Positions 24,965-37,800 of a DNA stretch of 64,000 nucleotides are shown piece after piece. This DNA is from Epiperipatus broadwayi (lineage: Eukaryota; Onychophora; Udeonychophora; Euonychophora; Peripatidae). The notes under the pieces are model-generated. The model was not told the DNA's origin, ran no database searches, and was given only the letters and a program-made list of their open reading frames with translations. The stretch is taken from assembly GCA_028023455.1 (NCBI GenBank), contig JAQFVV010012400.1, forward strand, positions 17,541,490 to 17,605,489, written 5' to 3'. The position numbers and the translations under genes are program-made. The first letter of the stretch is position 1; every line of letters begins with the position of its first letter.

Positions 24965-25245
24965 TATCAGATGTGATGTGATGTGATATGGCTATTCCTT
25001 TATTGAAGTCAGAAATTTGTCAACCAATATGTCCAAGAAAAACCTGTTAGCCACTATCGCTTCTCTTTCCATTCTCCACCGTGTTTTACTCATATTTCTT
25101 ATCTATTCTGCTCTATCCCATTTCCACAATATCATCTTTATCCTCTCCATGATCTTTGTATCTAGATTTCCCTTATCTTTTTTCAACCCCAGGATAAAGA
25201 TCAATAATCCATTTTATGTATAATCAGAACTTAAATATAGATTGC
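24965..25245 (-). mobile_element. LINE 3' end with TGATG-type tail, second copy
   Basis: Shares the layout of 17138-17480: GATGTGATGTGATG, then CTTTATTGAAGTCAGAAAT, CCTGTTAGCCACT, CTCTATCCCATTTCCACAA and ATCAATAATCCATTTTATGT. It is homologous over about 280 bp and in the same (minus) orientation. 5'-truncated and non-coding. Confidence 0.6.
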
Positions 25246-25525
25246 ATTGATATCTGGTATTGATAGATTTTATTCTATGCTTAATAATTTGGCTTCAAGA
25301 TTGGAGAAAGATATCACTATTGTCCAATTAAAAATCGTGTAATGCCTAGAATTGGTAATATGTTTTGTTACATGAGTAGATTATCTTTATAATAGTTTGT
25401 TTGGTTTGAAAATTTTGAAATCAGTGAATGAGATTTTCTCACTCTAGAATCCAAAGTTATTTTGCAAGTTTAATGCTTCTACTGTTGAGGATCCCAATAT
25501 TATTAACTTTCAACCCCCCCCCACC

Positions 25526-25645
<120 letters not shown>

Positions 25646-26001
25646 TCAAATATCTCATGATTATTGTAGCATATCTTTTAAATCTGAATCAGACTATGTT
25701 GCCATCCAGCATTTAAATAATATCTATGATTTAAGAGAATACTCATTGCTACCTACTTGAGTTGTGTATTTTGTCTAGTTTAGCTCATTAGTAGGGCAAT
25801 AACTTCAGGAGCTAAAGATTCTTAAATCCATTTTCAATTAGGAAAAATTACAAAAAAAACAAAACAATTGTTTGATTAATTCAATAAAATTCTTACACTC
25901 CTAAGCAACTTATCATTTGTCTATTTATTTATATATGAATGTGTGTGTGCATGCACATAAATACATATTAACATTTTATTATCTAAACTTTTCTTTTATA
26001 G

Positions 26002-26151
26002 AGGTACAAGGGCCAAGATATTATTTATCATAACATTTTGGATGCCAAAAGAATAGAGGATTCTGATTATTATCAGTCACCAAGATCATCCATTGTATCC
26101 CCATACAAACCTGTAGCTCCACCAAGATTCGGCAACCAACAAAACTTAAAT
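26002..26151 (+). CDS. Exon: cytoplasmic tail, second part with SH3-ligand motif
   Basis: A 150-bp, phase-0 exon (50 codons) between acceptor TTTTATAG and donor GTAAGC. It begins RYKGQDIIYHNILDAKRIED, continues with SDYYQSPRSSIVSPYKPVAP and ends PRFGNQQNLN. PVAPPR is a class II SH3-ligand-type PxxPxR motif. Several tyrosines (DYYQSP, SPYKP) and SP dipeptides could be phosphorylated; that is inference. Phase matches both neighbours exactly. Confidence 0.85.
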
Positions 26152-26963
26152 GTAAGCTTAAGTCTTTTTCTATTTATATTTATTTTAATAATTTTAATAA
26201 ATACCTATCTTTCTGCTATATATATATTCTAATAACTTTAATAATTGTATAAATAAACAAAACCTATTGAATATGCTTTTATTGAGCAAACAATATTCAT
26301 GTTTGACAGATCTGAAATCAGACATTCAGGACTTTTCATATATTAAATTAAACGGGATTCTGATTTACAGATTATCTACAACATTCTATTGAAAAATCTC
26401 TGAAATATCAATACAATGCAAATGTTAACAACATGCAACTACATGCATGGTTAATCCATATGTTTAATGTCTTTTATCCATGAAATCCTTTGCTTTAAAT
26501 ATATGTGCTAAATTAAATATTTTCATGAATTAATTAAGATTCAAACAAATGAATGCGGAGAACTATTCATATAAATAACTAGAAAATATGTTTATTAATG
26601 ATGTTGCTAAGTAACCAACAATTGAAATTTACAGACCTAACCTAAACGCTTGCTCTAAACAGCTAGTAATAGCTTTTCATTAAAGTTTACTTTGAGACAA
26701 AAGATTTTTCTTTTATCTCAATGCCCAAGATTTTATATGAGCCATAAATTCAGATTTTTTTTTTTCTAAATATGAGGACTTATATATATATCTCATAGTT
26801 TTTAAATAGCTCACAAAAAGAGGATGGTATATTAGATTTTCCAATAGTCCTTTATTCTTTTCCGCCAGCCTTTTTTTCATGCATTTTATATTTTTCAATT
26901 AAATGTATGTAATACTTATATCTACAAAATTTTAAACTTTTTGGATTTCAGATTTTGAAGAAA

Positions 26964-27380
26964 ATGTCATGGGACAAATATATCCCACTAAGTATATAAT
27001 TCACCCATACAAACAAGGCAAAACAAAATTACATTTGAAAATATTTATTGAAAATTAAAATTATATATGAAAACTTTGAAAACAATATAAACACAAAGCA
27101 AATATTACAAGAAGAAAATGTTATCGGAGTTCTTTTCTCCATTTTTTTCTAGTGACAATTGTGGAATCTTCTTCATTACTCATGGGATGCATGCATCCCA
27201 CCTGCACAAAAACAGAAATTTTGGGGGAACAAAATTATTACATTAATTTTATTAATTATAATTTATAATTTACTTGTACATTTTTCCATAAATCCACCAA
27301 TGAAAATACTTATTCATCCAATTATTTTACAAATATAACTTTTCAGTATCTTATGGGACATATATAACCCATTAGACATG
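26964..27380. mobile_element. TIR element with three related short palindromes
   Basis: The left end ATGTCATGGGACAAATATAT and the complement of the right end (ATGTCTAATGGGTTATATAT) are imperfect inverted repeats of about 32 bp. A third related palindrome, TGGGATGCATGCATCCCA, lies at 27183-27200. The pattern TGGGAnnnATnnnTCCCA thus occurs at both ends and once inside. On the minus strand a short frame MSNEEDSTIVTRKKWRKELR starts beside the central palindrome, too short to classify. It is probably a non-autonomous DNA transposon; the superfamily is not determined. Confidence 0.5.
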
Positions 27381-28291
27381 AAAGAACATTTAAGGAGAGT
27401 TTTCTGCTTGTTAGGCATAGTAACTATTAAATGATAAGATTTTAAAGTAATTTTTCATGCCTTTTTCCATCTAGTTAAAAATAGCAGCCCAATATTTTAA
27501 TAATTCACTGGACTGGCTATGTGTCAGCTTTTAGAGAAAAAAAATTATAAGTCTAATTAAAATCTGAAAAAAAATCTCAGTTTTATCCTAGGTTGAATTG
27601 AAACTTTGATTATAGGTGGTAGATAGATGTGCTGTTACTTCATCACAAAATTTTTACATTTATATATATATATGGAAATATTTAATAAGTGGAGTTTTCT
27701 GTTTTTAATTTTTTTTATAGCTAGAAAGCTATTGCCATGTCTTGCTAAGATAGCAGCTAGTCAAAATCAGCTGAGGATGAAAGTTCCCTGCCAGCACTAA
27801 GAGAGGGAGGGCAGAAGCCATTGTATTATGACTAAATTTATAAATTCATTGTGTAATCTAAAATCTCTTTTTTTATTGATAGATGTTTTATTTTTTTAGT
27901 CAACCATTTTCTTAATTTTTTTTTGGTGAACTTTTATTTTTCTTTGTAATTTCTAATTGGATTTAAAGAAAAGAGGAGAGGGGAGTGGAGGACTTCTTTC
28001 TTACTCTTTCTTTTCATTGATAGGCCTTTTGTTTTATTTTTATTTTTTGCTAATTTTTATTTGTTATTTCAATTTCTTATTGAGTTTTGAGAAAAGTTAT
28101 TTTGGATTATTTTTTTGTCTTTAAAAAATTTTCATTTTCTTTTTTAAAATCTAGATTCATAAAGAGTTTTTTTTTTTAAAAAAAAACAAAAACATTTTCC
28201 TGCTGCATATTCCAATAAATACTTATTTTTTAAAAAAATTAATTTATAAAGAATTTATTTTTCTTTTTGTGGTGTTCATTTAAATTTTATT

Positions 28292-30027
<1,736 letters not shown>

Positions 30028-30526
30028 TAGTTTTAGTTTTTTTTAAAAAGTATAATCTAAATCAAGATTTTTTTAAAAATTTATTGTTGTTTAAAAACCA
30101 GATAGTTCATTTTTATAAATTTGCGTTGAATGTAACTGAGAATTAGTTTTCATCCAAGTCAAAAAAGCAATTACTCATCCTTCCCTCCAATCCCCTCACT
30201 TTTTAAAATACTAAAAAAAAAAAAAAAGAAATTTACAAAATTTTAAAAACAATATATATTCTAAATGGTTTGAATTAGATAATAGATGCAATTTATCCAT
30301 CTCTCCTCACTTTTTAAAAAGCAAATAAGAAAAGAAATTTACAAAATTTTAAAGTCATCCGAATTTGAAAAAGAAATCTATCAATCAAAAGAAATTTTTT
30401 AAAAGAGGTAAGACATGCAATTCACACCTCCCATCTTCCTTTTTGAAAAGCCAATAAGAAAGAAATACTTTAAAACATTTTAAAGACAAAATCATATTCT
30501 AAATCAAATCTGTCCATTACAAATCA

Positions 30527-31042
30527 AAACAAGGCAAAACTCTCTATACAGTACTGCCACCCTGTGCCAATCAGAGTAATCAATGGATGCCAGAAGGCTT
30601 GGGCATCAAATACCTATCTAATGCCTACTCATCCAAAATTCCCAGACTAGTTTCTGGCTTGTGGCCTTTGTCAGTGAGGAGCTTTGGATCTAAGAGATCT
30701 TAGGATCTAATGCAACCCTCCAGCAAACACCTTTTATCTCTACTTAACTATAAAACTATGAGAATGAAATTGAAAACACAAAAATATTTTCAATCTAAGC
30801 TCAATAGCTTATATAGTCATATGGGTTTGAACTCAGTTCAGCACCTATACATTTTTGTATCTTTGGCTCTTTTACAACCATAGCCACCACTATCCTATTA
30901 GGCAGCACAAGCCAGAAACTAGTCTGGGGCTATTGGATGAGTAGGCATTAGATAGGGATTTGATGCACAAGCCTTCTGGCATCCATTGATTACTCTGGTT
31001 GGCACAGGGTGGCAGCACTGTATAGAAAGTTTTGCCTTGTTT
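30527..31042. repeat. Foldback (long inverted-repeat) element
   Basis: Left arm 30527-30662 and right arm 30907-31042 are near-perfect reverse complements (AAACAAGGCAAAACT / AGTTTTGCCTTGTTT at the ends; GGATGCCAGAAGGCTT / AAGCCTTCTGGCATCC inside), with a ~244-bp spacer. GC content is higher than the surroundings. No coding potential beyond a chance frame at 31009-31200. Confidence 0.8.
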
Positions 31043-32099
31043 ATAAACAATTATGTGCTAGTATAAGAGATAGTGATCATGTGATACAAATCAAAACAGG
31101 TTGTTTGAATTACGAATATTACAGATGCCATACATTCCTTCCCCATCTCTCTCTTCACTTTTTAATTAAAAAGCCAATAAGAAAGAATAAATGTATATAA
31201 ATTTTTAAAGATAGAATAATATCCAAAAAGAAATCTGTCATTTACAAATCAAAAGAAAAACTGAAATTCTAAACCAATCAATTTTGTAAGCTGATATTAG
31301 ATATACAACTACGAAAAATCCAAAGAAAACTTACAATTGATCTTTTTTAGAAATTGAAAAAAACAAAACAAATACTATTAAAAGTTAACCAAACAAAAAA
31401 AAAATCGATCACTGAAAACTAATAGTAGCAGGTTTTAGATTACACATTGAAGTCATAAGTATTATTATTATAATAAATCACCATTTTTCTAAACAAATCT
31501 TCAAATGATCAACTAGTAATCCCAGTATTGTTTCATAATGTCAAAACAGTGTCTAAAGAGTTGATTAATAAAAGATAAAAATTGAAATATAGATAGCTGA
31601 TTAGATCGGTACCCATTTTCTCATATCAAGACTTTAGCTAGACTATCAGTAACCAGTAAAAGCATTCTGTTGATATGGCAACTCGTTGAAAACAAATTCT
31701 GAAAAAGATGACAGTAACATTCTCTGAACTATATATGCAGTGTCAGCAATAAAATAGTTGTGAACTGAAACCTCTTTCTAATTTGTCTTCAGGACATTTT
31801 CTCTATTTATTACTGATAATAAAACCAACAACAAAAAAAATTATCGTTTTACCCTTCCTTTTTTTTTTTTAATTTTTGGTTACTAATCCAATTCATTGTT
31901 TTATTTTATTATGTATTGATTCAGTAACACATTTTCTTTGATAAAAAAATATAAAACAAAATATGTCATTTATAATTGATTTGATTCTTTACGAATATAT
32001 TTTATAAAATTTGACATTTGCAGTTGATCTTGAATTTTTTGTCCACTTTGAAAGACAAATAAGAAAATTTTAATTATAAATAATAATATAAAAAAGAAA

Positions 32100-33330
32100 A
32101 TTGCTCAAACATCTTCTAACTCATCTGTCCTTGAAAAATAAGAAACATAATTGAGTACTAAGAACAAGAAGAGCAGCTATGAAGCCTTAACAGAAATCTT
32201 TATTACAACCAATCTAAGAACCATCCCAGATAAAGCAAAACAATCTCAGCTGAACACATCTAAACTAGACAGCCAAAATAATGAAGATACTTCTTTCAAG
32301 ATAAAGAAGACAACCACTTCCAATATCAGCAATCCCAGCTATATCTCCCCAGAGAATAATGAAGTTTATCCAGTCTCAGAAAGCATACCCTGCTAATCAA
32401 CAACTAAGAAAAAGTTCTAAAAACAACGTAAAACTCCAAAAAAGTAACATAATGGAGAAAAATAAAACTCAAAATAAATCAAGTTCAGATTACAGAGGCA
32501 CCATGGACTACATGAATGAAGTTGGGATTACCAAGAAGAGAAAATCTATCAAAACTGACAAATACAGTTTTGAAGAGGAACTATTACAAGGATCAAAAAA
32601 TAAATGTTCAAATAGCAAATATCTAAAACAAGAAGATAAGACAACTATTAAAAAAAAAAAAACTCTGAAAAAAAGCTAAAACTAGTGAAGAAATAAAGAA
32701 ACAAGATATCCCAGCATCCACAAACAATTCCCCTAGAATAAGATGGAGGAGCTCTAAGGAAAACATATAGATCAGCATATCACAGCTCAACTCAATGAGC
32801 TCTGACAGAGAATCAGAGTTTATTCTGAAGCACAAGTCACAACTAATATATAATATAATTTGAAACCTTTCACCATATTTAAATTTCCCAGCAAGCTTAC
32901 CTAGCAGTAATACCATAGCTGGGCTCGCAAAACCAAACATTAATCAATAAATTAGAACATGTAGAGTTAAGCTCATGTCTACCTCCACCTGATGAACATT
33001 GTTCTTGATGAATAGTACTGACAGTTTCGCCTCAAATAATCATTTAATTCGAACTCCCAGTATTCTTTGGGCTACCCTCCACCTGTAGAGAATAGTCATG
33101 ATCTCTACCATCTATTACGATAGGTCAAATCCCAGGCTAAATCAGAAATAACTCAAAACTAGGATTAGGCTTAACTTCCCAGATCATGTTCTGGATCTTA
33201 ATAGCGAACTAACTGCTTAAATTAACTAGACACTAGTAGTAATTTGGTCTTGACATATGATAACAGTCACCATCAGGAAGATTTTGGTACCTTTTGTTGT
33301 CAATCGGAGTGGTGTTTGTTGACAAATGTT
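32100..33330 (+). other. Lys/Asn/Ser-rich degenerate coding remnant, unidentified
   Basis: Overlapping frames 32151-32396 and 32359-32679 encode polar, lysine- and serine-rich sequence (for example KKSSYEALTEIF, TTSNISNPSYISPENN). GC is slightly higher than around it. The frames break repeatedly afterwards. Composition resembles a non-LTR retrotransposon ORF1 or N-terminal region, but I see no diagnostic motif. No splice evidence for a host exon. Confidence 0.25.
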
Positions 33331-33454
33331 AAATTATTACAACATGCATTATGCCATCATCACAATTTCACAGACTAAGAATTGTCATATTACTCATCTA
33401 CATAACCATGCTTATTAATTTTTCAGTTTATTTTACAACAAATAATTTCAATAT

Positions 33455-36202
33455 CATCATCATTATCAACCATTATCAATCCACTGCAGGATGAAGGTCT
33501 CTCCAAGTTTAATCCATCTTCTCCGATCTTTAGCTTCTCTTCTCCACATCACCCCTGCACACTTTCTTATTTCATCCATCCATCTCATATGTGGTCTCTT
33601 TCTGGGTCTTTTACAATCTCTTGGAATCCAGTTTAAAATTTCAATTGTCCATCTATTATCATCTCTTCTAACAATATGTCCAGCCCAACTCCACTTCAAT
33701 CTTTTAATTTTTTCAATGAGGTCAGTAACACCTGTTTGTTCTCTTACCCATACATTGCGTTTACGATCTCTTCTTGTTACTCCCAACATACATCTCTCCA
33801 TACTTCTTTGAGTGGTCTGAAGTCTCTGAATTGCTCTTCTATTAAGTGTCCAAGTGTCAGATCCATAAGTAAGAACTGGTAAAACACATTTGTTAAAAAC
33901 ATTTCTTTTCAAACACATAGGCATATTTCCTTTTAGTATCAAGTTATTTCTACCAAAAGCACTCCAACCAAGTTTAATTCTATGATTAATTTCCTCCATT
34001 ATATTTCCATCTGTATTAATAATCTGACCAAGGTATTTGTAACTGTTAACTTCTTCTAATTTATCATAATCAATCTTTATTTTCATATTTTGAGCAAATC
34101 GATTAAACATTACTTTAGTCTTTTTAACATTTATCTTTAGTCCTACTTTCATCTGATAATTCCTGCAACATTTCCTGCAGATCTGAAGCATTATTTGATG
34201 ACGACTTTTTATTTAGGTACTTTTTATTTAGGTACTTTCAAGTGAAGGAAGATTGCAAGAATTAGAAGAAGAACTCTCTTATATTAAAGGGACATTATTG
34301 GACTTTGTGAAGTTAGAAGAAAAGGTGAAGAGACAATTGATTTAAAAAGTGGACATATACTCTATTATAAAGGCACAAATATTGGAAATACAAGTGGAGT
34401 AGGATTCATTATAAATAAAAAGTGGAATAACAATATTGTGGAGATTGATGGTGTATCAGACAGAGTGGCAAGATTAGTTATACAACTTAATAGCAGATAC
34501 CAAATGCAGATAATTCAGGTTTATGCCCCAACAAGTTCTCATAGTGATGAAGTAGTAGAAGATTTTTATATGGATGTACAAAAGGCTTTTGATCAGAGTA
34601 AACACCATTTTAAAATTGTTATGGGAGACTTTAATGCTAGAATTGGTATAAAAATGAAAGATGAAAATGCTGTGGGTAATTTTGGTTATGGTAATAGAAA
34701 TGAGAGAGGACATAGACTTGTGGAGTTTGCAGAAAAAGAAAAACTTTATATTATGAATTCTTTTTTTGAGAAAAATGTTAAAAGGAAATGGACATGGAAG
34801 CATCCAAATGAAGGTACAGCAGAATTGGATTATATTTTGACTAACAGGAAATACATATTTCAAGATTGTAATGTTCTTAATAAATTTAACACAGGAAGTC
34901 ATCATCGATTAGTAAGGTGTAAGATACGTGTTAATGTAAAACTAGAGAGACAAAAATTATTAAGGAAAACAATATTTACAGTTGATATTCCTAATCTTCA
35001 GAAACATTCTAATGAATTTAAATTAGAACTTACAAATTGGTTTCAAGTATTAGTAGATTTTGAACATGATTCAGATTTGAATGAAATTAATATGAAAATA
35101 ACTGATACATTTTTGAAAACTGCAACAAAGATAGCTGGTAGAAAGAAACAGCAATTGACCAATAAAATTTCTACTGAGACTAGAGAATTTATGAAGAAAA
35201 GAAGGAATATGAAGACATACAAAAATGATGCATTAAAAAGAATTGAATATCTCGAATTTTGTAAAATGGTGTGGAAAAGAGTTGAAAATGATATAAGAAA
35301 GTATAACTGTGAACTAGCAAGGAAAGCTGTAGAAGAAAATAAAAGTCTTAAGAATGTAAGACAACATTTTGGTATTGGTAGGAAATTTATATCTGCAATA
35401 AGAAAAAAAGATGGAATTATTACTAAAAGGAGAGATGACATCATGAAATTGGTAGAAGATTTTTATCAAGAATTATATAGTAATAAAGAACAAGTACCTC
35501 CTATATCTATTACATCTTCCAAATTGCCCAGAATTTTAAATGAAGAAGTGAGACACACAATTAAATGTATGAAGAAAGGAAAAGCTCCAGGTAATGATGG
35601 AATTATAATTGATATATTAAAAGAAGCAGGTGAAGAAATAGAAAAAATTTTAGCAAAATTATATACCAAATGTCTAAATGATAAAGATGTACTGGATGAT
35701 TGGAAGAATGCAGTAATAATATTAATATTTAAAAAAGGTGATAAAGAAGATATTAGAAATTACAGGCCTATCAGCCTTTTATCAGTTTTATATAAAATTT
35801 TTACCAAGATAATTACTACTCGTCTACAGAGAACATTGGATTTCCACCAACCAAGAGAACAAGTCGGATTTAAAAGTGGTTTTAGTACAATAGATCATAT
35901 CCAGGTATTGAGAGGAGTTATAGAAAGGACAAATGAATATGAGTTGCCATTATGCTTAGGATTTGTAGATTATGAAAAGGCATTTGATTCTATAAACATT
36001 TCTTCAGTGATTAAAGCATTAGATCATCAAGGTATAGATCCAGGATATTGTCATATTTTAAAGAATATTTATAAAAATGCAACAGCAACAATTAGATTAC
36101 ATAATGACACTGGGAAAGTCAACATTGAGAAAGGTGTAAGACAAGGTGACTCCATATCTCCAAAACTTTTTACAGCAGTGCTGCATGAAGTATTTTGTGG
36201 AT
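33455..36202. mobile_element. Young RTE-like LINE insertion with 5' inversion (twin priming)
   Basis: The whole insert is flanked by a 12-bp duplication TAATTTCAATAT (33443-33454 and 36203-36214; its last bases may overlap the element). The left part (33455-34199) is the 3' end of the element on the minus strand, finishing in an ATG/GAT-type simple tail. The right part (34200-36202) is the 5' portion in + orientation. About 100 bp that join these halves in the copy at 46140-49055, including the FADD catalytic motif, are missing at the inversion. The ORFs are almost intact, so it is much younger than the other copies. Confidence 0.85.
33466..34191 (-). pseudogene. LINE polyprotein, C-terminal part (inverted segment)
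   Basis: 241 codons on the minus strand. From about residue 15: VGLKINVKKTKVMFN (end of RT palm), NSYKYLGQIINTDG, then VLPVLTYGSDTWTLN and TTQRSMERCMLGVTRRDR, then WAGHIVRRDDNRW and RPRKRPHMRWMDEI, ending LGETFILQWIDNG before the stop. This is the standard C-terminal region of RTE-type EN-RT proteins. The first ~12 residues are read out of frame because of a small deletion next to the inversion junction. It continues functionally from the + strand frame 34290-36210, from which it was separated by inversion. Confidence 0.8.
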
Positions 36203-36225
36203 TAATTTCAATATATGTACACTAA
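34288..36225 (+). pseudogene. LINE polyprotein, endonuclease plus N-terminal RT (5' segment)
   Basis: The frame is open from just after a TAA near 34287 (starting RDIIGLCEVRRKGEE-like); a GTG at 34438 is not a meaningful start. Order: AP-endonuclease with IIQVYAPTSSHSDE, MGDFNARIG, ELDYIL and GSHHRLVRCKIR; then a linker; then RT with GKAPGNDGI, YRPISLLSVLYKI, LGFVDYEKAFDSI (motif A) and VRQGDSISP (motif B). It stops matching the LINE at about 36202 and reads 7 residues of flank. The usual SDH endonuclease motif is SHH here, while the copy at 47090 has SDH. Without the FADD motif and C-terminus it cannot make a working enzyme. Confidence 0.85.
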
Positions 36226-37159
36226 TATTTCATGCATTCTGTTGTATATAATAAAATTATTGGGGGGGGGGGGGATTTTAAGGACAAATAAGAAAATTAC
36301 AAAAAAAAAAGAAATATGCAATTTACAATTAATAATATTACCTATATATATATAATTTACAATTAATTTGTACTTTTGTATGACATTCTTTACAAGAATC
36401 CAATTACCTCCAAAATGTTCAATTTATCCTGAATTCAATCGCAGTGGGTAAAAGCAAAAACTAAAAGGAAAATCGAATGTAGTATAAATTTAATAATTCA
36501 TTATTAACATTCTCCATGAAATCTGTATAACATTTTTTCTTTGTTTGATATTAATAATGTTTATTTCCACTTTTAAATGCTTAACTTGATATTGTTTATA
36601 ATTATCTATAATTATTATCATTAAGATTGTTTCAAATATTTAAGCTTAGTTAAACTCATCTTCCCCATTTTGCTCCTTTAATTTTGCCTATGTTGATACT
36701 TTTTTTTCATTATGAACCCATGTATTTGCATGTGTTAGACATTTAGATGGCCTATATTCGAAGTAGGTTAGCAGTTGGGACAATTATTTTAATAAAGACG
36801 AAATAGTCTTTTTAAAATAAATATCCTATTCTAGAGCAAAGGTTTCTCATAAAGAAATAGTGGAAAAAGCAGTATTCGTAAGGTTCATTAAATTACCAAA
36901 TAGTTTCCAACAGATAAAATTAACTAGATACCTATTTACTTACCAATATTGAATTATTAGCTATATTGATTATGGATTAGCACTGTCAGAATTTAAACAT
37001 AATTAGTATGACATGTAATTTGAATAGTTGAATTATAAAATATATATATGTGCTTGCTATTTTCTATTTATTTGTTTGTTTGTTTTTTTTAAACATTTAC
37101 TTGTATATCTTACCACATTTGTATTTTAAGTTATTTTGAATATAATTTATTTAATATCT

Positions 37160-37341
37160 TAATAGTTTTAACAAGGCTGTAAACCTTAGCAATGAGCGTC
37201 TGAAAAAATCGTCACTAGGGACCTCTGTAGGTCTTTAAAACTTCATAGCGTAAGCATGTGTTTTAAAGACCTACAGAGGTCCCTAGTGACGATTTTTTCA
37301 GACGCTCATTGCTAAGGTTTACAGCCTTGTTAAAACTATTA
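37160..37341. repeat. Perfect 80-81-bp inverted repeat (foldback) beside the last exon
   Basis: Left arm 37160-37240 and right arm 37261-37341 are exact reverse complements around a 20-bp loop (37241-37260). The larger insert 37164-37383 is bounded by a 14-bp direct repeat TTTAATATCTTAAT (37150-37163 and 37384-37397), suggesting a recent transposition that also carried the tail GAGCGTTTAATAAAATTTAT. It lies 60-290 bp upstream of the last exon's acceptor and would form a strong hairpin in the pre-mRNA. Confidence 0.9.
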
Positions 37342-37456
37342 CTGAAATAATAGTGAGCGTTTAATAAAATTTATAATTACAACTTTAATATCTTAATGAA
37401 AATTATCAAAATAATAGTGTTTTAGTATATTTTACATATTTATTTTCTCATTTTAG

Positions 37457-37534
37457 TTTCCAGTCAGGGAAGAAGATTTAAATCGTTATTTTGACAATAA
37501 AGGCTACATTACAGATCATGATTTTGAACACTAG
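37457..37534 (+). CDS. Last coding exon with stop codon
   Basis: After acceptor CATTTTAG the frame reads FPVREEDLNRYFDNKGYITD, then HDFEH and TAG: 25 codons plus stop in phase 0, continuing from the 26002 exon. The end is acidic. The exon sits 73 bp after the palindromic core of a foldback insertion (37160-37341), so that insertion lies in the last ~300 bp of the intron. Confidence 0.85.
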   Translation, partial: FPVREEDLNRYFDNKGYITDHDFEH

Positions 37535-37800
37535 TAAAGAATCAAGACGTTTCCTTGAAGATATTGAAAGGAAGAATAGATACATAAAAAGAAAAATGTC
37601 AGATTGGTCTATTTGTTTAAAGGAAAATTTAAATATGATTATAAAATTTATGTATTCTTTGTAATATTATAAAAATATTTGTATTATTTATTTTATAATT
37701 GAGATTTAGGATTCGGTACAGTATTTTAAATCTTTTTTAATATGCTATTTATATTAGATAAAAAGACTGAATGAATTAATAAACGTAACTGTAATGAAGA
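37535..37800 (+). other. Probable 3' UTR and poly(A) signal
   Basis: AT-rich sequence follows the TAG, with an AATAAA at 37778-37783 inside GAATTAATAAACGT. This is the first canonical poly(A) hexamer I noticed downstream and is the simplest end for the transcript. AT richness makes further chance hexamers common, so a longer UTR is possible. Confidence 0.5.

Noticed and set aside
33491-33882. Plus-strand frames opposite the inverted LINE C-terminus
   Set aside because: Antisense shadows of the 34191-33466 LINE frame.
34474-35669. Minus-strand frames of 67-143 codons opposite the LINE ORF
   Set aside because: Antisense shadows of the intact LINE coding frame; Phe/Ile/Leu-rich with no motif.
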